Assembly: GCF_005144585.1 (NCBI RefSeq) | Contig: NZ_SSMQ01000017.1 | Coordinates: forward strand, 1 to 64,000 | Source: Polyangium fumosum | Lineage (GTDB): Bacteria; Myxococcota_A; Polyangia; Polyangiales; Polyangiaceae | Length of the DNA stretch: 64,000 nt | Direction: 5' to 3' | Shown here: piece after piece, positions 60,205 to 64,000 of the stretch | How the letters are laid out: every line of letters starts with the position of its first letter | Numbering within the stretch: position 1 is the first letter of the stretch | The notes under the pieces: model-generated | Told to the model about the DNA's origin: nothing | Seen by the model: only the letters and a program-made list of their open reading frames with translations | Databases searched by the model: none | Made by a program: the position numbers and the translations under genes

Positions 60205-61214
60205 TGCGCAGCGTCCTCGGCGAGCACCCATGCCTCGGACTCGGCGCTCCACAACTCGCCACTCGAAAGCATGCCCTTCACGCGCTGGGCGTCCGGGTGA
60301 TCGCTGAGGCGCTTCGTGACGATGGTGCCGTCGTCGCGCGGGTAGAAGACGCGGACGTCGGCAGGGTCGACGCCGTCGAGGATGTAGGGCGAGTGGGTGG
60401 TCGCGATGATCTGGAGATTGGGCATCTGGTCGAGCAGGCCACGGAGGTGCTTCATCAGCTCGATCTGGGCCGTTGGGTGCAGCGAGTGCTCGATGTCGTC
60501 GATGAGGACGAGGCCACTCGGGCCGTTGGCGTAGAGCGCCGTGAGCAACGCGAGGAGGACGAGCGTGCCTTCGCTGGCCGCGTGAGCCGGGAGATCGGGG
60601 GCGTTTTTGAAGTCGAAGACGATCTCGTAACCGCTCACCTGACGAGAGCTGTCGATGGTCACCTTTGCAGGCCTGAGGCGGATGCGTTCGATCGCAGGGA
60701 CGAACGAACGTATCGCTCGTACGACGGCTTCGAATGCCGCGTCATTGCCGAGCTTGAGCGCAGCCAGAGCTGTCGCGGTATTCCTTCCGTCCGGCTGTAC
60801 CCGTCCTTGCGCGTCCTCGTCGTAGGCGGGGGCAGCGATGTGCTCGGCGTCGAAACGAAAGCTCGTCGTGGCGCGAAGATCATCCAAAGGGCCCTCACGG
60901 CCGGTCACGTACGCCCACGCATGGGTCTCTTCCGTGGCAGTCACATCGACGTGCCATGGGGCTCGAGCGACGCGCCCCGCAGCGTAGAGCAGGACAGGAC
61001 CAGGTCTCTTGCGGGTCCGGAGGACTTGGGGTGCTAGGCGGTCGCGGAACACGTGCTCCGGAGCTTCGTCGAGGAGCCTCGTGAGCACGCCGAGCGCCTG
61101 GATCACGCTCGTCTTCCCCGACCCATTCGGCCCCACGAGCACCGTGAGCCGACCGAACTCGATCGTCGTGTCCCGGTGACCCTTGAAGTTCTGGAGCCGG
61201 AGCGACTCGATCAT
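60201..61214 (-). CDS. ABC/AAA-type ATPase (OLD/AriA-like) of an ATPase-nuclease pair
   Basis: A 337-aa SMC/RecF-like ATPase. It begins IESLRLQNFKGHRDTTIEFG, with Walker A GPNGSGKT (28-35), a long insert (about 60-200), the ABC signature-like ASEGTLVLLALLTAL, Walker B GLVLIDDIEHSLHP (Asp239, Asp240, catalytic Glu242), and the H-loop THSPYILDG (His274). This short single-domain form is typical of AAA_15/AAA_21 ATPases that partner TOPRIM nucleases (OLD, PARIS AriA, AbiL, Gabija). The overlapping downstream TOPRIM-like gene completes such a pair. No phage or integrase gene is nearby. Confidence 0.8.
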   Translation of the reverse strand: MIESLRLQNFKGHRDTTIEFGRLTVLVGPNGSGKTSVIQALGVLTRLLDEAPEHVFRDRLAPQVLRTRKRPGPVLLYAAGRVARAPWHVDVTATEETHAWAYVTGREGPLDDLRATTSFRFDAEHIAAPAYDEDAQGRVQPDGRNTATALAALKLGNDAAFEAVVRAIRSFVPAIERIRLRPAKVTIDSSRQVSGYEIVFDFKNAPDLPAHAASEGTLVLLALLTALYANGPSGLVLIDDIEHSLHPTAQIELMKHLRGLLDQMPNLQIIATTHSPYILDGVDPADVRVFYPRDDGTIVTKRLSDHPDAQRVKGMLSSGELWSAESEAWVLAEDAAQ

Positions 61215-61251
61215 GGTCCGACTTCTACCACGTCGGCGCGGTGCCCTCGGA

Positions 61252-61974
61252 TCACGCCTCCGCGTCCTCGTTCGTCCCGGTCGCCTCGTCTTCGCTCGTC
61301 CCTTCGCTCGGCCTCTCGCCCTTCAGGAAGAACGACTCCACGAAGTCGCGTTGCCCCGGGAAGAGCGCGCCGAGCGAGCGGTGCACGCGCTCCAGCTCCA
61401 GCCGCAACCGACCCTTCGCGACGAGCTCCTCGGAGCGCTCCTTCGACCAGCCCGTCTGCGCGCCGTCATTGGCGTGGATCGCCTGCTGCGCGCGTTCCGC
61501 ACCTTCCTTCAGCTTGCCCACGAGGCCCGCGCGCTCGCCGAAGTCTTCGCCGGCTTCGAGGCGCCCGGCCGCCTCGTTCGCGAGCTTGGGACGCTTGTCG
61601 ATCGGCGCGCGCGAAAAACCGGTGAGCAGGCCAGGTAGGAAGGAGGTGACGGCCGGGTGCTTCTTCGAGCCTCCGCCAAGGCGGATCGTGACGAGGGCGA
61701 GCGCCTCGTCGACCCTGCGCTTGAGCAAGACGAGCGTCGCGTTTTGCTTGGCCTGCGCGGAGGGGCGGCCGAAGAGCTGGGCCTCCTGCGTGTCGCGCGC
61801 CTCCTTGAGGAGGGAGTCGATGTGGATCTTGAGGGCGTGCGCGAGCTTCTCGATCTCGGCCCGATCGCTGGGCTTGAGGTCCGGAATTTCTGCCCAGGCG
61901 CAGAGGGAAGACCACGTGAAGGATGCAAACGTGAGGAGAACCCAGGAGGAAGCTGTCTCGTTGGGCAGGCGCAT
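61252..61974 (-). CDS. Secreted hypothetical helical protein
   Basis: A 240-aa protein with an apparent signal peptide (SWVLLTFASFTWSSLCAWAEIP). The mature part is charged and helical (SDRAEIEKLAHALKIHIDSLLKEARDTQEAQLFG; LVLLKRRVDEALALV; LRLELERVHRSLGALFPGQRDFVESFF). Glu/Ala-rich C-terminus. It lies upstream of the ATPase pair with a 37-bp gap, on the same strand, so it may be co-transcribed. No motif recognised. Confidence 0.6.
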   Translation of the reverse strand: MRLPNETASSWVLLTFASFTWSSLCAWAEIPDLKPSDRAEIEKLAHALKIHIDSLLKEARDTQEAQLFGRPSAQAKQNATLVLLKRRVDEALALVTIRLGGGSKKHPAVTSFLPGLLTGFSRAPIDKRPKLANEAAGRLEAGEDFGERAGLVGKLKEGAERAQQAIHANDGAQTGWSKERSEELVAKGRLRLELERVHRSLGALFPGQRDFVESFFLKGERPSEGTSEDEATGTNEDAEA

Positions 61975-62165
61975 GGGGAGGACGCTCCGGGAAGGTTGGG
62001 GGATGTACGAGGCGGCGGGAAGGACGCTAACGAAAGCGAGGCGGGAGCGTCAAGGCGGAGTGGAGGAGGCGGACACTCCGTTGCAGGAGGGTCAGGGAGG
62101 CGGGGAGGAGGCGTCCGAGGCGTCGCTGAAGGGTCAGCGCGGCGGCGAGGGGCCGACGTAGATGG

Positions 62166-63263
62166 CTAGTGCAGCAAAAACCGGCTGAGGACGAACAGCG
62201 CGATCATCCCGAGCGCGACGCCCACGCCCGCGGCGAGGAGCAGCACGCCGCGGCCGTTCGATGCGCTGCCCGGCGCGGCCAGGGGAGCCATCGGCGAGGG
62301 CGACGCATGCGACGCCGGCGCCGAGGGGAGGTTCGGTCGCGGCATGCTCTGCGGCACGCTCGGCAGGCGCATGCCGCCGTGCGGGTTTGCCTGCGAGGCG
62401 TAACGCATCGGTTGCATGTCGTGCAGGGCCGCTTCGAGGCGCGCCGCGAGCACGCCGGCCGTCGGACGGCGATCCCGATCGCGGCGCAGGCAGTCGTCGA
62501 TGATCGAGGCGAGCGCGGGAGGAAGGTCCGGCCGGCGTGAGGCCACCGGGTCCGCGTCGCGCGTCATGATGCGGACCATGAGCGCGTTGTAGTTCGGCGC
62601 CTCGTGCGGGAGCGTGGCCGTGAGCGCCTCGTGCATGACGACGCCGAGCGACCAGACGTCGGCGCGGCCGTCGATGTCGTCGCGGCCCGCGGCCTGCTCC
62701 GGGCTCATGTACGCGGGTGATCCGACGACGGTGCCCGTGCGCGTGAGCGTGAGGTGCTCGGGGTTGCCTTCGAGCATCTTGCTGATGCCGAAGTCGAGGA
62801 TCTTGAGCACGGGCTCGCCCGTCGCCGCGCGGTGCGCGTAGAGGTTCGCGGGCTTGAGGTCGCGGTGGATGATGCCCTGCTGGTGCGCGCTGTCGAGCGC
62901 GCGCACCACGCCGACGAAGAGCTCGGTGAGCATCGCCGGGTCGAGCATGCGCTCGCGCGCGATCCACGCGTCGAGCCCCTCGCCGTGGAGGAGCTCGAAG
63001 ACGAGGAAGGGCGAGCCGTCCTCGGCCTGCCCAAGATCGATGATCTCGACGATGCTCGGGCTGCGTACGCGGCCGCTCGCCTTCGCCTCGTTGAAGAAAC
63101 GCTGCAACGACACGGCGTCGGCCGCGACGTCGGGGTGCAGGATCTTGAGCGCGACCTCGCGGTCGATGAGCTCGTTCTTTGCAGCCCAAACGGTGCCGCT
63201 CGCGCCGGAGCCGAGCATCCGGACGAGGCGGTATCGAGATTGGATGAGATCGCCAGGGTTCAA
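62166..63263 (-). CDS. Ser/Thr protein kinase with C-terminal membrane anchor
   Basis: A 365-aa eukaryote-type kinase. The Gly-loop is MLGSGASGTVW, with ALKIL holding the ATP lysine, HRDLKPAN as the catalytic loop, DFGISKM, and a later SPEQAAGRDDIDGRADVWSLG. The kinase domain ends at about 275; a Pro/Ser/Ala-rich linker follows (SVPQSMPRPNLPSAPASHAS) and a single C-terminal transmembrane helix (GVLLLAAGVGVALGMIALFVL), anchoring the kinase to the inner membrane. No ATG is available between glnA and the kinase core; TTG 63263 (LNPGDLIQSRYRLV) is the likely start. Confidence 0.82.
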   Translation of the reverse strand: MNPGDLIQSRYRLVRMLGSGASGTVWAAKNELIDREVALKILHPDVAADAVSLQRFFNEAKASGRVRSPSIVEIIDLGQAEDGSPFLVFELLHGEGLDAWIARERMLDPAMLTELFVGVVRALDSAHQQGIIHRDLKPANLYAHRAATGEPVLKILDFGISKMLEGNPEHLTLTRTGTVVGSPAYMSPEQAAGRDDIDGRADVWSLGVVMHEALTATLPHEAPNYNALMVRIMTRDADPVASRRPDLPPALASIIDDCLRRDRDRRPTAGVLAARLEAALHDMQPMRYASQANPHGGMRLPSVPQSMPRPNLPSAPASHASPSPMAPLAAPGSASNGRGVLLLAAGVGVALGMIALFVLSRFLLH

Positions 63264-63345
63264 CCGGCTGAGGAGGATACCAAAGCTCGGCCCGTCGGCG
63301 TAGCTGAGAGACGCGCCGCGAGCGTGCCGAGCTCGGTCTGCGGAA

Positions 63346-64000
63346 TCAGGTGTCGTAGTAGAGGAAGAACTCGTAGGGGACGGGGCGGAGGCGCACGGCG
63401 TCGAGCTCGCGCTCGCGCTTGTACTCGATCCACGTGTGGATGATGTCCCGCGTGAAGACGTCGCCCCGGAGGAGGAACTCGTGATCGCGCTCGAGGGCCG
63501 TGAGCGCCTCGTCGAGCGAGCCAGGGCACTTCGGCACCTCTTTGAGCTCCTCGGGCGAGAGCGCGTAGATGTCCTTGTCGAGCGGATCACCCGGGTCGAT
63601 CCGGTTCTGGATGCCGTCGAGGCCCGCCATCATCATCGCGGCGAAGGCGAGATAGGGGTTGCACGAGGCGTCCGGGAAGCGGACCTCGATGCGGCGGCCC
63701 TTCGGCGAGTTGCCAGCGGCGACCGGGATGCGGATCGCGGCCGAGCGGTTGCGGCTGGAGTACGCGAGGTTGACGGGCGCCTCGTAGCCCGGGACGAGGC
63801 GGCGGTAGCTGTTCGTCGTCGGGTTCGTGAGGGCCGCGAGCGCCTTCGCGTGCTTGAGGATGCCGCCGATGTACCAGAGGCCGATGTCCGAGAGGCCCGC
63901 GTAGCCGTCGCCCGCGAAGAGCGGCTTGCCGTCCTTCCAGAGCGACTGATGGCAGTGCATGCCGCTGCCGTTGTCGCCGAAGAGCGGCTTCGGCATGAAC
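63346..64000 (-). CDS. glnA: Glutamine synthetase (3' part; N-terminus outside window)
   Basis: The C-terminal 218 or so residues of glutamine synthetase type I, which makes glutamine from glutamate, ammonia and ATP. Motifs include [19 protein letters not shown], the substrate-loop [32 protein letters not shown], and the end [13 protein letters not shown]. The region around the adenylylation tyrosine of type I-beta enzymes (KNLYDLPPEE in E. coli) reads [10 protein letters not shown], so regulation by adenylylation is possible but uncertain. The frame is open to the right edge. Confidence 0.95.
   Translation of the reverse strand, partial: FMPKPLFGDNGSGMHCHQSLWKDGKPLFAGDGYAGLSDIGLWYIGGILKHAKALAALTNPTTNSYRRLVPGYEAPVNLAYSSRNRSAAIRIPVAAGNSPKGRRIEVRFPDASCNPYLAFAAMMMAGLDGIQNRIDPGDPLDKDIYALSPEELKEVPKCPGSLDEALTALERDHEFLLRGDVFTRDIIHTWIEYKRERELDAVRLRPVPYEFFLYYDT

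Noticed and set aside
62080-62160. G-rich run as a G-quadruplex
   Set aside because: Only three GGG runs are close together, so a three-tier quadruplex is not supported; general G-richness explains it.
63264-63590. N-terminal extension of the kinase at 62166-63263
   Set aside because: The extension would lie inside the 3' end of glnA and is low-complexity Ser/Arg sequence; the kinase core begins right after TTG 63263.
1-64000. tRNA, rRNA, insertion sequence or integrase genes
   Set aside because: I found no cloverleaf-like segment, no transposase or integrase motifs (DDE, R-H-R-Y) and no flanking inverted repeats with target duplication. I cannot exclude something small.

Overview
The window looks like chromosomal DNA from a large-genome myxobacterium, most likely of the Polyangiales (Sorangium/Polyangium type). 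The grounds are very high G+C, frequent GTG and TTG starts, genes joined by 4-nt ATGA/GTGA overlaps, eukaryote-like Ser/Thr kinases, RCC1 and TPR proteins, and many lipoproteins whose lipobox is followed by a Gly-rich linker and a Cys-rich CGNG..GE.CDDGN module. I see no tRNA, rRNA, insertion sequence, integrase or CRISPR array. Everything here is read from sequence alone; no database search was possible.

Left part (1-12300): pyrE is followed by a 22-unit, 21-bp tandem repeat and a strong hairpin terminator. Next come a P-loop ATPase/TPR pair, glyQ without glyS beside it, and a lone receiver domain. A polyhydroxyalkanoate (PHA) region follows: a divergent acyl-CoA synthetase, phaR, a phasin-like gene, a second acyl-CoA synthetase, a PhaE-like subunit and phaC. 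TTGC/GCAA palindromes in two of its intergenic spaces are likely PhaR operators. Two small convergent genes close the region.

Middle part (12500-31400): surface lipoproteins (one an RCC1 protein), then an overlapping operon of a membrane protein, a 125-aa protein and a radical SAM enzyme. Then a Ser/Thr kinase fused to a degenerate GGDEF-like domain and a PLP trans-sulfuration enzyme. An overlapping three-gene operon (two unrecognised proteins and a KaiC/RecA-like ATPase) has, just upstream of it, an array of six 43-bp hairpin units. After it come a nitrite/sulfite reductase with a near-leaderless promoter, a large esterase-like lipoprotein, two DNA-repair genes facing each other (AlkD-like and Mug-like) and a type II pantothenate kinase.

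Right part (31400-57500): a TPR protein, a class C beta-lactamase-fold lipoprotein, a HmuY-like/TonB-receptor iron-haem operon with a 7-1-7 Fur-like palindrome, a DPP-IV-type peptidase, a beta-barrel protein, a flavoprotein, a steroid 5-alpha-reductase-like membrane protein, a dihaem cytochrome c lipoprotein with neighbouring lipoproteins, a GH13 hydrolase, an operon of a secreted protein, PHP phosphoesterase, membrane protein and PpiC foldase, a GST, and a Gly-rich lipoprotein.

Far right (57700-64000): a two-gene sensor/STAS (stressosome-like) pair, a two-gene ABC-type ATPase plus TOPRIM-like pair resembling OLD/PARIS/AbiL-class anti-phage modules, a secreted protein, a second Ser/Thr kinase, and the 3' part of glnA. 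The best candidates for undescribed biology are the 21183-24569 operon with its hairpin array, the 59407-61214 ATPase/TOPRIM pair, and the 16128-18283 radical SAM operon.
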